A stretch of 64,000 nt of DNA from the NCBI GenBank assembly GCA_026994225.1, contig JALWRI010000005.1, positions 208,694 through 272,693 of the forward strand, in the 5' to 3' direction. Origin of the DNA: Gammaproteobacteria bacterium (GTDB lineage: Bacteria > Pseudomonadota > Gammaproteobacteria > GRL18). Position numbers and translations under genes: made by a program. The notes beneath the pieces were generated by a model. The model did not search any database. It was not told where the DNA came from and saw only the letters and a program-made list of their open reading frames with translations. This document shows, piece after piece, positions 1 to 9,243 of this stretch. Within the stretch, counting starts at the first letter, position 1. Each line of letters begins with the position of its first letter.

Positions 1-1629
1 TGCAATGCTATACGCACGTTGCTCCAGATTGACAATTTCCGTTGTTAACTCAATACTTTGTTGTTGCAATATTGTTTTATCAATCTGTACCCCCTGACAT
101 TCCATCGCCGATAATACCTCTAATACCGGCATTTCTAATTTGCTAAATAACGCCTGTAAGGTAGGAGCATTATCCAGATGGGCTTGCGTTATCTCAAATA
201 ATTCTTCCAGCGCATATAAACGGGCATAAACAAAAGGACTAAATAACGCTATTGTTAACGTATGACAAGCTGCTTTTTTTTTTCCTTTTCCTGCTAAATC
301 CTCGTATGCCGTAATAGTATAATCTAAATAGCGCATAACTAAATCTTCTAATGCACCACGATTGGCAATACTATCTAAAATATAAGCGGCTAATAACACA
401 TCATAATATATGCCTTGCAAATGAATATGATACTGATTTAAAACATTTTTTATCCATTTAAGATCATAAGATATTTTTAATAACCGAGGATTTTCTAATA
501 ATGGCTTTAATATTTGTAAACCAGTATCAATATCTAATTGCAATGGCGTAGCTTGCGTATGTGCAAAAGGAATATAATATTGTTTATCTTTATTTGCTAA
601 TCCAATACCAATAATATTTGCCTGCATATAAGCGATACTATCTGTATATAATTCTAAAACAACCGGTGTAGTATGCGTATTAAAATAATCTACACATTGC
701 TTTAAGGCTGATAACTCGTAAATCACTGCACCATTTATAGCTAATTGTGCAGGATACTCTGTAGAATAATGTGCATTTAATTCAGCAAGCCAGCTCTTAA
801 ATTCAAAGCGTTGATACAACTGTCGCAATTTATCAACTTGTATCGTACTACGCTGCAAATCAAGCACTTGTTCTGCTAATATCAAATCATCTTTTAAGGT
901 AATCAACTGTTGAGAAAGTGCAATCTTATCCAAACTATTACGTAATGATATGCCCCCCTTCCCTTTAAGGTTTTCTGCATGGGCAATAATCTCTGATAAT
1001 GATCCATATTCAGTTAACCATTTTTTTGCTGTTACTTTACCTACCCCATCCACGCCAGGAATATTATCTACACTGTCTCCTATTAAGGTTAGATAATCGA
1101 CTATTTGATCCGGTTTTACCCCATATTTATTAACCACTCCCTGGAAATCATAAAAATAATTATTAACCGTATCTAACATACGTATTTTATCATTCACCAG
1201 TTGTGTTAAATCTTTATCACTGCTATATATTAAACAATATATATCTTGTTCTGCTGCCCGTTTTGCTAATGTTGCAATCACATCATCTGCTTCTACGCCT
1301 GGATAACATAACAAAGGTATGCCCATTGCCTGAATCAGTTGTTGCAAAGGTTCAATCTGGGAAATTAAATCATTCGGTGTTGTTTTACGTGTACCTTTAT
1401 AATCAGGATATAACTCATCCCTAAAATTTTTTCCTGCTGCATCAAAGATAACAGCCATATAGGCGTTTGGCGTGTCTTTTAAGATTTTACGTAACATATT
1501 AATCACACCATAAATCGCATTACTTGCCTCACCCTGGCTCGTTCTTAAATTTTTTATTGCATAATAAGCACGATATAAATAGGATGTACCATCTACCAAG
1601 ATTAATTCTTTAATTACTTTCTGCGACAT
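1..1629 (-). CDS. polA: DNA polymerase I, N-terminal part (cut by window edge)
   Basis: Replication/repair polymerase that removes RNA primers and fills gaps. The frame starts at ATG 1629 and stays open to base 1, giving about 543 residues. The N-terminus (MSQKVIKELILVDGTSYLYR) and the helix-hairpin-helix region (GDSVDNIPGVDGVGKVTAKK) are typical of the 5'-3' exonuclease domain, residues about 1–300. Next comes the proofreading-type domain. The visible end corresponds to the start of the polymerase domain, whose catalytic part lies outside the window. It is divergent from the DUF2782/thrB genes, a common gammaproteobacterial arrangement. Whether the proofreading residues are intact was not resolved. 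Confidence 0.93.
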   Translation of the reverse strand, partial: MSQKVIKELILVDGTSYLYRAYYAIKNLRTSQGEASNAIYGVINMLRKILKDTPNAYMAVIFDAAGKNFRDELYPDYKGTRKTTPNDLISQIEPLQQLIQAMGIPLLCYPGVEADDVIATLAKRAAEQDIYCLIYSSDKDLTQLVNDKIRMLDTVNNYFYDFQGVVNKYGVKPDQIVDYLTLIGDSVDNIPGVDGVGKVTAKKWLTEYGSLSEIIAHAENLKGKGGISLRNSLDKIALSQQLITLKDDLILAEQVLDLQRSTIQVDKLRQLYQRFEFKSWLAELNAHYSTEYPAQLAINGAVIYELSALKQCVDYFNTHTTPVVLELYTDSIAYMQANIIGIGLANKDKQYYIPFAHTQATPLQLDIDTGLQILKPLLENPRLLKISYDLKWIKNVLNQYHIHLQGIYYDVLLAAYILDSIANRGALEDLVMRYLDYTITAYEDLAGKGKKKAACHTLTIALFSPFVYARLYALEELFEITQAHLDNAPTLQALFSKLEMPVLEVLSAMECQGVQIDKTILQQQSIELTTEIVNLEQRAYSIA

Positions 1630-1725
1630 ATATTTTCCTATTTGAGTGAAATACCTTACGATCATAACCTAAAATAAAAAACTGTGGTAAAATTAGCACT
1701 TAAATATTTTCTAGGACTTACGTTT

Positions 1726-2070
1726 ATGGCTACCGTAATCTTACCATCTTCAAAAAATTTACTATTACTATTATACTTCCTTGTTTGTTTGGGTATTACC
1801 TTCCCTTTATATGCAAACGCTGCTCCAAACAAAGATAAACCAGATAACACGCAAGATGCTGATGTACCACAAGTTACGATTATCCGCCGTAAAGGACGAG
1901 TTATAGAGCAATATCGTATCAATAACCAAATTTATATGGTAAAAATTATCCCTAGTAAAGGCTATCCCTACTATCTTATAGATAGTGATGGAGATGGTTC
2001 ACTTGAAACCCGTAGAGATGGGCTAGGAGATATGCCTCACCTTAATCAATGGCGTATTTATCGCTGGTAA
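1726..2070 (+). CDS. DUF2782 family exported protein
   Basis: Small secreted or periplasmic protein of unknown function, 114 residues. The first ~32 residues form a signal peptide (Lys near the start, Leu-rich core, end at YANA/APN). The mature part has the DUF2782 pattern: VTIIRRKGRVIEQYRINNQIYMVK, ending in an Asp/Gly-rich stretch and a Trp-Arg-Ile-Tyr-Arg-Trp tail. I prefer ATG 1726, with AGGA nine bases upstream, over the in-frame GTG at 1684, because it gives a cleaner signal peptide. Family members typically lie between polA and thrB in gammaproteobacteria, as here. The function is unknown. Confidence 0.75.
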   Translation: MATVILPSSKNLLLLLYFLVCLGITFPLYANAAPNKDKPDNTQDADVPQVTIIRRKGRVIEQYRINNQIYMVKIIPSKGYPYYLIDSDGDGSLETRRDGLGDMPHLNQWRIYRW

Positions 2071-2124
2071 ATGACGGTCATCATTGCCACTAAAATATGC
2101 TATGCAATTGAGCAATAAATTACT

Positions 2125-3084
2125 ATGTCTGTTTATACGCAAATAACTATTGAAGAACTACACGAATTTCTCAGCCATTATGATGTTGGAACACTTATTC
2201 ACTATGAAGGTATTCAAGCAGGTATAGAAAATACTAACTATTTTGTAGATACCTCTACCGATCGTTTTGTACTGACTATTTTTGAATCGCATTCATTTGC
2301 TGAAATGCCCTATTTTTTAGAATTAATGGCTTTTTTACATACTAAAGGCGTTCCAAGTGTGTGGCCTATTGCTAATAAAAAACAGCAATTATTACAATGT
2401 TTTAAAGATAAACCAACCACTCTCGTACACCGTTTACCCGGACAGGCTGTTAAACATCCAACCCCTCAACATTGTGCTACCATTGGTGATGCACTAGGGC
2501 ATTTACACCTTTCCGGGCTAGATTTTAACGGTTATAGGGATAATGATCGGGATTTTCGCTGGTGGGAAACAAAAGCACACGCATTACTTCCCCATTTAAT
2601 GCCTGATATTGCCCAACTCCTTACTGATGAAATCGCATTTCATAGCCAACATCGCCCTGATCAATTACCTCATGGTATTATTCATGCCGATTTATTTCGT
2701 GATAATGCGTTGTTTGATGGCGATACCTTAGGCGGTGTGATTGATTTTTATTATGCTTGCAACGGTCCTTTATTATATGATTTAGGCGTTACTATTAATG
2801 ATTGGTGTAGCCGTGAAGATGGCACACTGGATGAAGATAAAATGCAAGCATTATTACACGCTTATCAACAACAACGTTCTCTTACTACGCTAGAATATGA
2901 AAATTTCCCTGTCATGTTACGTGCGGCAGCACTCCGGTTTTGGATTTCTCGTCTTTATGATCAACAATTCCCTCGAGCAGGGCATTTAACCCATAGTAAA
3001 AATCCATTCACCTTTCAACGCATATTACAGCAACGTATTCTTGCTTTTACTCATTTACAGGAGAGTTTTCGTGTTGCCTCTTGA
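2125..3084 (+). CDS. thrB: Homoserine kinase (ThrB, aminoglycoside-phosphotransferase fold)
   Basis: Phosphorylates L-homoserine with ATP in threonine synthesis. The 319-residue protein is the APH-fold type of homoserine kinase, not the GHMP type. N-terminal IEELHEFLSHYDVG and the nucleotide-binding GIENTNYFV segment match this family. The catalytic loop is HGIIHADLFRDN (about residues 187–198) and the metal-binding motif is GVIDFYYA. Length is normal (family about 315–320). Its 3' end overlaps the next gene by 14 bases, so translational coupling to the transporter genes is likely. Confidence 0.93.
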   Translation: MSVYTQITIEELHEFLSHYDVGTLIHYEGIQAGIENTNYFVDTSTDRFVLTIFESHSFAEMPYFLELMAFLHTKGVPSVWPIANKKQQLLQCFKDKPTTLVHRLPGQAVKHPTPQHCATIGDALGHLHLSGLDFNGYRDNDRDFRWWETKAHALLPHLMPDIAQLLTDEIAFHSQHRPDQLPHGIIHADLFRDNALFDGDTLGGVIDFYYACNGPLLYDLGVTINDWCSREDGTLDEDKMQALLHAYQQQRSLTTLEYENFPVMLRAAALRFWISRLYDQQFPRAGHLTHSKNPFTFQRILQQRILAFTHLQESFRVAS

Positions 3085-3616
3085 GCGTATGCAAACATTA
3101 TTAAGCAATTTGGATAAAATCAATGATTTCATTGGTCGTAGTGTATCCTGGTTAGCATTATGTATGGTATTGATGACAACATTGGTAGTAATTTTACGTT
3201 ATGGCTTTAATCTTGGTTGGATAGCCATGCAAGAATCTATTAATTATATGCATTCACTGTTATTTTTATTAGGTATCGCTTATACCTTACAACATGATGC
3301 ACATGTCCGAGTAGATATTTTTTACCGCAAATATAGCCCTAAAACTAAAGCCATTATTAATATTTTAGGCACTTTGTTCTTTCTTTTTCCAGTTGCCCTT
3401 TTTATTGCCTGGATTAGCTGGGAATATGTTGCTAGTTCTTGGGAATTTCACGAAAGTTCCCCCGAAACGGGTGGATTAGCGGGCGTATTTTTAATTAAAA
3501 GTCTCTTATTAATTCTGCCGTTTTTACTATTTTTACAAGGTATTGCTGAATTACTCCGTAATATCTTACAACTTCATTCTTCCTCTTTTGATAATCAGCA
3601 TAGTAGCATAACATGA
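3071..3616 (+). CDS. TRAP transporter small permease (DctQ-like)
   Basis: Small membrane subunit of a tripartite ATP-independent periplasmic transporter. It has four predicted membrane segments (about residues 28–50, 60–78, 98–120 and 136–160) and the DctQ-type features R-Y-G-F-N, W-x-Q-E and a conserved HVRVDIFY loop. GTG 3071 is chosen because a strong AGGAGAG lies five bases upstream; this start is inside thrB. The length of 181 residues is normal. The stop overlaps the DctM start as ATGA. The substrate cannot be told from the sequence, as no DctP binding protein is adjacent. Confidence 0.85.
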   Translation: MLPLERMQTLLSNLDKINDFIGRSVSWLALCMVLMTTLVVILRYGFNLGWIAMQESINYMHSLLFLLGIAYTLQHDAHVRVDIFYRKYSPKTKAIINILGTLFFLFPVALFIAWISWEYVASSWEFHESSPETGGLAGVFLIKSLLLILPFLLFLQGIAELLRNILQLHSSSFDNQHSSIT

Positions 3617-5022
3617 TGGAAACACTTGAACTTTTAATGCCCTTATTTTTGTTTCTCAGTGTCTGTATCTTATTACTTCTGGGCTATCCTGTCGCATTAT
3701 CTTTAGCTGGTGCAGCATTATTATTTACTGGATTAGGTTTTGCAAGCGATACCTTTGATAGTGATTTTTTGGCAGCTTTTCCTAACCGTCTGTATGGACT
3801 AATGACAAATCAAACCTTACTTGCTGTCCCCTTATTTGTATTTATGGGCGTAACGCTAGAACGTTCTAAAGTTGCTGAAAAATTACTAGATACCATGTCA
3901 AGGTTATTTATTCATTTGCGAGGGGGATTAGGTATTGCTGTGATTATCGTTGGGATGTTACTTGCTGCAAGTACGGGCATTGTTGGGGCAACGGTTGTGA
4001 CTATGGGCTTATTATCCCTTCCCACAATGTTAAAAAAAGGCTACCATTCTACTATTGCAACGGGAACAATTTGTGCTTCAGGCACGTTGGGACAAATTAT
4101 TCCCCCTTCTATTATTCTGGTTCTGTTAGGCGATGTATTATCTTCAGCCTATCAACAGGCACAATTAGAACAAGGTATTTTTGCTCCAGAAACCGTATCA
4201 GTAGGTGATTTATTTATTGGTGCTATCATTCCTGGTTTACTCTTGGTATGTGCTTATATTAGCTATCTTTTATTGCTTGGACACTTCTCCCCTCACACCA
4301 TGCCCTCAGCACAAGAACATCAATCTAGTGTTAATGATAAAACCTTACTGCAACGTCCTAGCTTATGGCAAATTATCCATGCTTTAGTTCCTCCTTTAGG
4401 ATTGATCTTAGCGGTACTTGGCTCTATCCTGGCAGGTATTGCTACACCTACGGAAGCTGCAGCAGTAGGGGCAAGCGGTGCCTTATTACTGGCTATATCA
4501 CAACGGCAACTCAATCTTGCTACATTACAAGATATTATGCAATCGACCGCCCGCGTTACCAGCATGGTCTTTTTCATCTTTATTGGTGCGACTATTTTTT
4601 CATTAACATTTCGTGGCTTTGGTGGAGAAGAAATTATCAGTGATTTTTTACATCATTTACCAGGTGGTAAAAACACTGCTTTTTTATTAGTGATGGTATT
4701 AATGTTTTTTCTGGGATTTATTCTCGACTTTATTGAAATTACCTTTATCGTAGTACCTATTGTTGCCCCTATACTCCTGATTATGGGCTTTGATCCTGTA
4801 TGGTTAGGTATTATGATCGCTATCAATTTACAAACCTCTTTTCTTACTCCTCCATTTGGTTTTGCTTTATTCTACTTACGTGGGGTCGCACCCAAATCGG
4901 TCACTACAAAGCATATTTATATTGGTGTTATCCCGTTTATTATTATTCAACTTTTAGTGCTTGCCGCATTAGCTTATTGGCCACAATTAGCTACTTGGCT
5001 ACCCAGTAAGATTTATGCATGA
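3613..5022 (+). CDS. TRAP transporter large permease (DctM-like)
   Basis: Large, transporting membrane subunit of a TRAP carrier, 469 residues with about 12–13 hydrophobic segments. Characteristic DctM motifs are visible: GYPVALSLAG near the N-terminus, GIVGATVVTMGLLSLPTMLKKGY and the ASGTLGQIIPPSI stretch (about residues 156–168), PTEAAAVGASGAL, and near the end TSFLTPPFGFALFYLRGV. The start ATG overlaps the dctQ stop, so the two are co-translated. Dicarboxylates are a common TRAP substrate, but many others are known. Nothing here defines the ligand. Confidence 0.88.
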   Translation: MMETLELLMPLFLFLSVCILLLLGYPVALSLAGAALLFTGLGFASDTFDSDFLAAFPNRLYGLMTNQTLLAVPLFVFMGVTLERSKVAEKLLDTMSRLFIHLRGGLGIAVIIVGMLLAASTGIVGATVVTMGLLSLPTMLKKGYHSTIATGTICASGTLGQIIPPSIILVLLGDVLSSAYQQAQLEQGIFAPETVSVGDLFIGAIIPGLLLVCAYISYLLLLGHFSPHTMPSAQEHQSSVNDKTLLQRPSLWQIIHALVPPLGLILAVLGSILAGIATPTEAAAVGASGALLLAISQRQLNLATLQDIMQSTARVTSMVFFIFIGATIFSLTFRGFGGEEIISDFLHHLPGGKNTAFLLVMVLMFFLGFILDFIEITFIVVPIVAPILLIMGFDPVWLGIMIAINLQTSFLTPPFGFALFYLRGVAPKSVTTKHIYIGVIPFIIIQLLVLAALAYWPQLATWLPSKIYA

Positions 5023-5488
5023 AATATTAACTTGTGATGTCTTTCCAGATAATTTTATCTATTACCTTTTTTAAACGTGTGAAAACATTAATAACTTCTA
5101 ACCTATCTTTTTCACTCAATGTTCCTGCATGGGCTTTTTCTTCCATCATTTTTTGTGAGAAGCATTACCCTTTAAATTATGGCTTAGACGAATTAATAGA
5201 TAAATCCGTTGACTTTAACATGACAGGATAATTTTCTTCTAAAATTTTTGTAAATTACAGTTTCATAACAAATAACTCTGCAATATTAAAACCCATTATA
5301 TTATCACTCCAGTGAGTATTTTTCTTACTCATTGTTACACTGAATACTCTCTGTGCCAATAGATGAGAGTTTAAAATACTTTTTGCCAAAATGTAAATCT
5401 GATACATAATAGGCTATTACCCCAAATTAACTTAACTATAATAATAATGGTAACCCAATTGTAGCAACTCAATACAGGATTATTTGCG
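5023..5488. other. Non-coding gap with a 9-bp hairpin
   Basis: 466 bases between dctM and the DUF2786-like gene. Apart from the weak minus-strand fragment at 5027–5149 it holds an inverted repeat: CAGTGAGTA at 5310–5318 and TACTCATTG at 5326–5334, 9 bp with one G-T pair and a 7-base loop. No T-tract follows, so it is not a clear terminator. It may be a regulatory site for the downstream gene. The rest is AT-rich with no recognised element. Confidence 0.4.
5027..5149 (-). pseudogene. Possible small gene or gene fragment (40 residues)
   Basis: In the gap after dctM a minus-strand frame reads MMEEKAHAGTLSEKDRLEVI and continues as a charged amphipathic helix to WKDITS. Its composition looks more protein-like than random AT-rich sequence. 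A separate short open stretch in another frame lies just upstream, suggesting decay of a longer gene. There is no good ribosome-binding site. I do not recognise the family. It may be chance. Confidence 0.22.
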
Positions 5489-7210
5489 GTGAGTACCCCA
5501 GTTAATAAAGCAAAAATAGTAAAAAAAATAACCAAAACACTTAATTTGGTCACTTCATCATCCAAAACCGAAGCAGAAACCAGTTTACGTCAAGCAAATA
5601 AACTCATGCAAAAATACCAAATTACCTTATATGACCTGGATTTCAGTCAAATTTACCATGCCGTAATTATTAAACTTATGCAATTACATCTTTCTTTATT
5701 ACATTCTAAACAGGAACAACAACAATTACGTAACTATGTACTCAAAGAATTAGCGACTATCCGTCATATTTCCACGCATACAGGTAAAAAGAAAAAAACA
5801 CCCCCTCCACACAGTACAACAAAGCCATCTTCTGCAAATGCACAACAAACACAATCCGATCCCCCTCCTTATCATCAATCTCGTACCACTTATAACAGTC
5901 CATCCCATGCTAAGAAAACAGTACATTTTTCCAAAAAAAAAGCCATCCCCAAAAAAAAGTCAACAGCTACTCAACAATATAAACATTTTAGTTATTATGA
6001 GGAAACACAACATCTTAAGTATAAACTGTATATTGCCAAACAAAACATACTTACTCCGTCTATACAATTGATGAATGAGTATTTAAAAAGGGCAAGACAT
6101 ATTTTTGAAATTAAATTATTACTATTACAAAATTTATTAACTTTACAAAAACATCTCTATTGGCTAAGTAAAGAAAATTATCTTAAAAGTATTGACGATA
6201 ATCTTAATTTACTGCTAACTGACCAAAAGATTAAAATGGAAAAAATAGCTTATCTTTATCATCAAGATGATCAAGAATTACAACAAAATTATCCTGAAAT
6301 AAGTGCTGTCAAGTGTAATAATCAAAAACAATTATTTACCCTGCTTTTAGATATATTGGAAAAATCAGTATATGTTATTAAACATAGTCTGCAAGAATTA
6401 CACCATTCTAGCTTTTTAATTCATTATAATATTGAACACCCTTTACATTCTGAGCAACACCATACCTTAGAGCAACAATCTGCTTTGCATAAATTAACAC
6501 ATTTCCAAAAAAAGACCCATCAAGCCCTTGTTAGCAGTTATCAAACATTATATATGCAACTAGATATATTAAAAATCTTCCTGCTTAAAGAAGAAATTAC
6601 AAAATCTGAACATCATTATCAACAACATCTTATTGAATATAGTGATTTAGCCCGTGATACCTATGAATATGCATATCCTACACACGAAGTACAATACTAT
6701 TTACAAAAAATTACTGAACTAAGTATTAATCATGCACAACAGCATACTTTACATAATATTTTCCCTCATTTTTATGAAATAAATAAAGAGATGCTCTCTA
6801 TTCGTCAATATTTAAAAGAAAATCACCATTACCCCTATCAAACCTGTTTATCCTGGCTACTTACAAACACCCCTCATTATACCTTAGAAGAAAAAAAACT
6901 ACATTTTGATCAATATTCTTATTATACTTATGATACGCTGGATGAAATTGCAACTGATTGTTTCTTTCACATCAAACTCCTTTGGCTACGTAAAGACCTT
7001 TATTTGCGTACTGGTAATGAAAAACAATTAGCGCAATGGAAATATAACAAGTGTAAGCGTTATGTAGAATTAGAATATTATTTATTTGATAAACAAAATA
7101 AAATAGATGACTTAGCAGCACATATTTTATGGAATTGTGGTGATATCCAAAATAAAAATATTCCTATACTCAATAAGTTTAAGGATATTTTAAAACAGTA
7201 TAGTTATTAG
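5489..7210 (+). CDS. DUF2786-like N-terminus on a large His/Gln/Tyr-rich helical protein
   Basis: 573-residue protein of unknown function. Residues about 8–50 (KIVKKITKTLNLVTSSSKTE, then EAETSLRQANKLMQKYQITL) fit the DUF2786 pattern 'k-i-x-L-L-ala-S-x-x-x-E-A-x-x-A-x-x-x-A-x-x-L-M-x-k-y-x-I'. A Pro/Lys/Ser/Thr-rich linker (about 95–165) contains poly-basic KKKAIPKKKS. The rest is predicted helical and very rich in His, Gln, Tyr and Leu, with no motif I recognise. The GTG start has AGGA nine bases upstream. There is no signal peptide, so it is probably cytoplasmic. It lies 38 bases before a receiver–histidine kinase gene and may be co-transcribed with it. The DUF2786 assignment is by eye. Confidence 0.65.
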   Translation: MSTPVNKAKIVKKITKTLNLVTSSSKTEAETSLRQANKLMQKYQITLYDLDFSQIYHAVIIKLMQLHLSLLHSKQEQQQLRNYVLKELATIRHISTHTGKKKKTPPPHSTTKPSSANAQQTQSDPPPYHQSRTTYNSPSHAKKTVHFSKKKAIPKKKSTATQQYKHFSYYEETQHLKYKLYIAKQNILTPSIQLMNEYLKRARHIFEIKLLLLQNLLTLQKHLYWLSKENYLKSIDDNLNLLLTDQKIKMEKIAYLYHQDDQELQQNYPEISAVKCNNQKQLFTLLLDILEKSVYVIKHSLQELHHSSFLIHYNIEHPLHSEQHHTLEQQSALHKLTHFQKKTHQALVSSYQTLYMQLDILKIFLLKEEITKSEHHYQQHLIEYSDLARDTYEYAYPTHEVQYYLQKITELSINHAQQHTLHNIFPHFYEINKEMLSIRQYLKENHHYPYQTCLSWLLTNTPHYTLEEKKLHFDQYSYYTYDTLDEIATDCFFHIKLLWLRKDLYLRTGNEKQLAQWKYNKCKRYVELEYYLFDKQNKIDDLAAHILWNCGDIQNKNIPILNKFKDILKQYSY

Positions 7211-7248
7211 AATATAACTTATATTCCCTAAACCCTTTAGAGACGACT

Positions 7249-8361
7249 ATGAGCAAGGATAATACTCAGATTAATATCTTAATCGTCGATGATAGCAAAA
7301 TCAATCGCAATCTGATCGAAATTAAGTTACAACATCAAGGATTTCAATGTACTGCTGTTGAAACTGGACAAGAAGCTATTGATATTATTAATAGTGATCA
7401 AAAACCTGATTTGATTTTACTCGATTTAATCATGCCTGGTATCAACGGTCTGCAAGTGTTAGAAAAAGTACGGCAACGGCATTCTATGGTAGATTTACCT
7501 ATTATCATAGTCAGTGCCAATAATGAAGGCAATGAAATTATACAGGCTCTACATCTTGGCGCAAATGACTACATTTCCAAGCCGATTAATTTTTACATAC
7601 TCTCAGCCCGTATAGAAACACATCTTAATATGCAACAACTTGCATTACAAAATAAAGATTTTATTGCTATTGCCAGCCATGACTTACGTAAGCCACTGGT
7701 GCTTATTCAAGATATTATACAAACTTTACAAGAAGAAATTCATAGTACCCCTCCTCAAATGGATAATTTGGATTTTTCTTTAGAATTAATCGCTGAAACT
7801 GCTAATTATCTCAATGAAATAGCAGAGGGATATTTAGATTTACAAGCAATGAATGCAGGGAGTATCCAACTGGTATATAGTGATGTAAATATGCATCAGT
7901 TAGTAAAGGATGTACTCAGTTATAATAGCCACAACGCAGAAAAAAAATCTATCCAGTTAATTACTAAAATGCCTCCTACACCGATTATTATCTATGCCGA
8001 TTATACTCGTATTAGTCAAGTTTTAGATAATTTTGTCAGTAATGCTATCAAATTTTGTTCTGCTCAGGATCAAATTAGTATTCAATTGTATCAGCAAGAG
8101 TCCTTATTATTAGTTGAAGTTAAAGACAATGGTCCTGGTTTATCTGAAGATGATTTACAGCGTGTTTTTATTAAATTTGCACGCTTACAAAATCAACCTA
8201 CAGGAGGGGAAAAAAGTGTTGGTTTAGGGCTTTCTATCTGTAAACAAATTATTGAATTACATCATGGTAAAATAGGCGTCCGTAATAATATGGAAGAAAA
8301 AGGTGCTACTTTTTGGTTTAGTCTACCCTTACAAGAAACTCAGAGAGATCAAAATCAATAA
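7249..8361 (+). CDS. Receiver domain–histidine kinase fusion
   Basis: Cytoplasmic two-component protein with reversed domain order. A receiver domain (residues about 8–125; acidic pair D14/D15, phospho-acceptor D59 in LLDLIMPG, K111 in SKP) is followed by a HisKA domain (H144 in IASHDLRKPL) and an HATPase domain (N-box DNFVSNAIKF, G1 DNGPGLS, G2 GLGLSICKQI). There is no membrane segment or input domain, so it is probably driven by another kinase or phospho-relay. The length of 370 residues is complete. Its last 44 bases overlap the convergent folK gene. No separate output regulator is nearby. Confidence 0.9.
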   Translation: MSKDNTQINILIVDDSKINRNLIEIKLQHQGFQCTAVETGQEAIDIINSDQKPDLILLDLIMPGINGLQVLEKVRQRHSMVDLPIIIVSANNEGNEIIQALHLGANDYISKPINFYILSARIETHLNMQQLALQNKDFIAIASHDLRKPLVLIQDIIQTLQEEIHSTPPQMDNLDFSLELIAETANYLNEIAEGYLDLQAMNAGSIQLVYSDVNMHQLVKDVLSYNSHNAEKKSIQLITKMPPTPIIIYADYTRISQVLDNFVSNAIKFCSAQDQISIQLYQQESLLLVEVKDNGPGLSEDDLQRVFIKFARLQNQPTGGEKSVGLGLSICKQIIELHHGKIGVRNNMEEKGATFWFSLPLQETQRDQNQ

Positions 8362-8875
8362 TATGCCCAACTTGCCCCGTATTATCAAAATTTTGCCATA
8401 ATTGCTGAAAACTATAATGATTAACAGGATGACGTACTGCTGGTGCAATTTCCGCTAAAGGTTCTAATACAAAAGCGTACTTCTCTATTTCATCTCGTGG
8501 AATGGACAAACCATCGGTGTTAATCACTTCTTGATAATATAATAATAAATCTAAATCTAAGGTTCTGGAACTAAATTTCTTTTGTGATCGATCCCGTTTA
8601 TTTTTTGTTTCAATGGATCTTAAAAAATGATTAACTTCCAGCGCACTCAAGGTACTATCAAAGGCTACCACCATATTATAAAAATTTTGTCCTTCAAACC
8701 CTACTGCTTCCGTTTCATAAACAGATGAATAACGGAAATTATAAAATTGCTCTGCCAATGCGGATAACGCATTCTTCACTGACTGCTCTTTGTCTATATT
8801 ACTACCAATACTGACAAAAATACCCGGTTCGGCAGGATTTTCACTTAACGGTGCGCTTGATTTCGATACTGGCAT
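8318..8875 (-). CDS. folK: 2-amino-4-hydroxy-6-hydroxymethyldihydropteridine pyrophosphokinase
   Basis: Transfers pyrophosphate from ATP to hydroxymethyl-dihydropterin in folate synthesis. The HPPK signature is clear: FVSIGSNI near residue 22, then SSVYETEAVGF, FYNMVVAF and the ATP/Mg loop SSRTLDLDLLLY (about residues 102–113), followed by IPRDEIEKYAFVLEPLAEIAP. The N-terminus has ~15 extra residues before the fold. The start overlaps the folB 3' end by 35 bases, so the two are coupled. Its own 3' end runs into the convergent histidine kinase gene. Confidence 0.92.
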   Translation of the reverse strand: MPVSKSSAPLSENPAEPGIFVSIGSNIDKEQSVKNALSALAEQFYNFRYSSVYETEAVGFEGQNFYNMVVAFDSTLSALEVNHFLRSIETKNKRDRSQKKFSSRTLDLDLLLYYQEVINTDGLSIPRDEIEKYAFVLEPLAEIAPAVRHPVNHYSFQQLWQNFDNTGQVGHIIDFDLSEFLVRVD

Positions 8876-9194
8876 ACGCTACTCCTGGAATAATAGCAGG
8901 TTTAGTTAGACGAAGCGTTACAGCTTGTAATGAAAATTGTTGAATTAGGCTATAACTCATATCCTCTGCCAACTTCTCCAATAAATAGCCTTCACTTTGT
9001 TTTGCAAACTGCTGTAAAAATATGACCACTTCTGCATAATCTATTGTTTTTTTAATATTATCGCTACTACCTGCCGGGTATAAGTCTACTTCCATTTCAA
9101 CATCTGCTAATAAAGTTTGCCATTGCATTCGTTCTTCATCTGGTACGCCAATATGTGTATTTAATTGTACCTGTTGTAAAAAAATTTTGTCCAT
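8841..9194 (-). CDS. folB: Dihydroneopterin aldolase
   Basis: Converts dihydroneopterin to hydroxymethyl-dihydropterin, the step before FolK. The 117 residues have the normal family length. Typical features are the N-terminal FLQQVQLNTHIGVPDEER, the TIDYAEVVIFLQQFA region and the active-site helix YLLEKLAEDMSYSLI. It is first in a two-gene folB–folK unit, divergent from plsY with only about 50 bases between starts. Confidence 0.92.
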   Translation of the reverse strand: MDKIFLQQVQLNTHIGVPDEERMQWQTLLADVEMEVDLYPAGSSDNIKKTIDYAEVVIFLQQFAKQSEGYLLEKLAEDMSYSLIQQFSLQAVTLRLTKPAIIPGVAYASIEIKRTVK

Positions 9195-9243
9195 TAAAAT
9201 GCTATCCCAAATATCTTGAAAAAAATGTTATCATACCTTGTTT

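Noticed and set aside
5034..5231. 65-codon plus-strand frame after dctM
   Set aside because: No ribosome-binding site and hydrophobic composition expected of AT-rich non-coding sequence.
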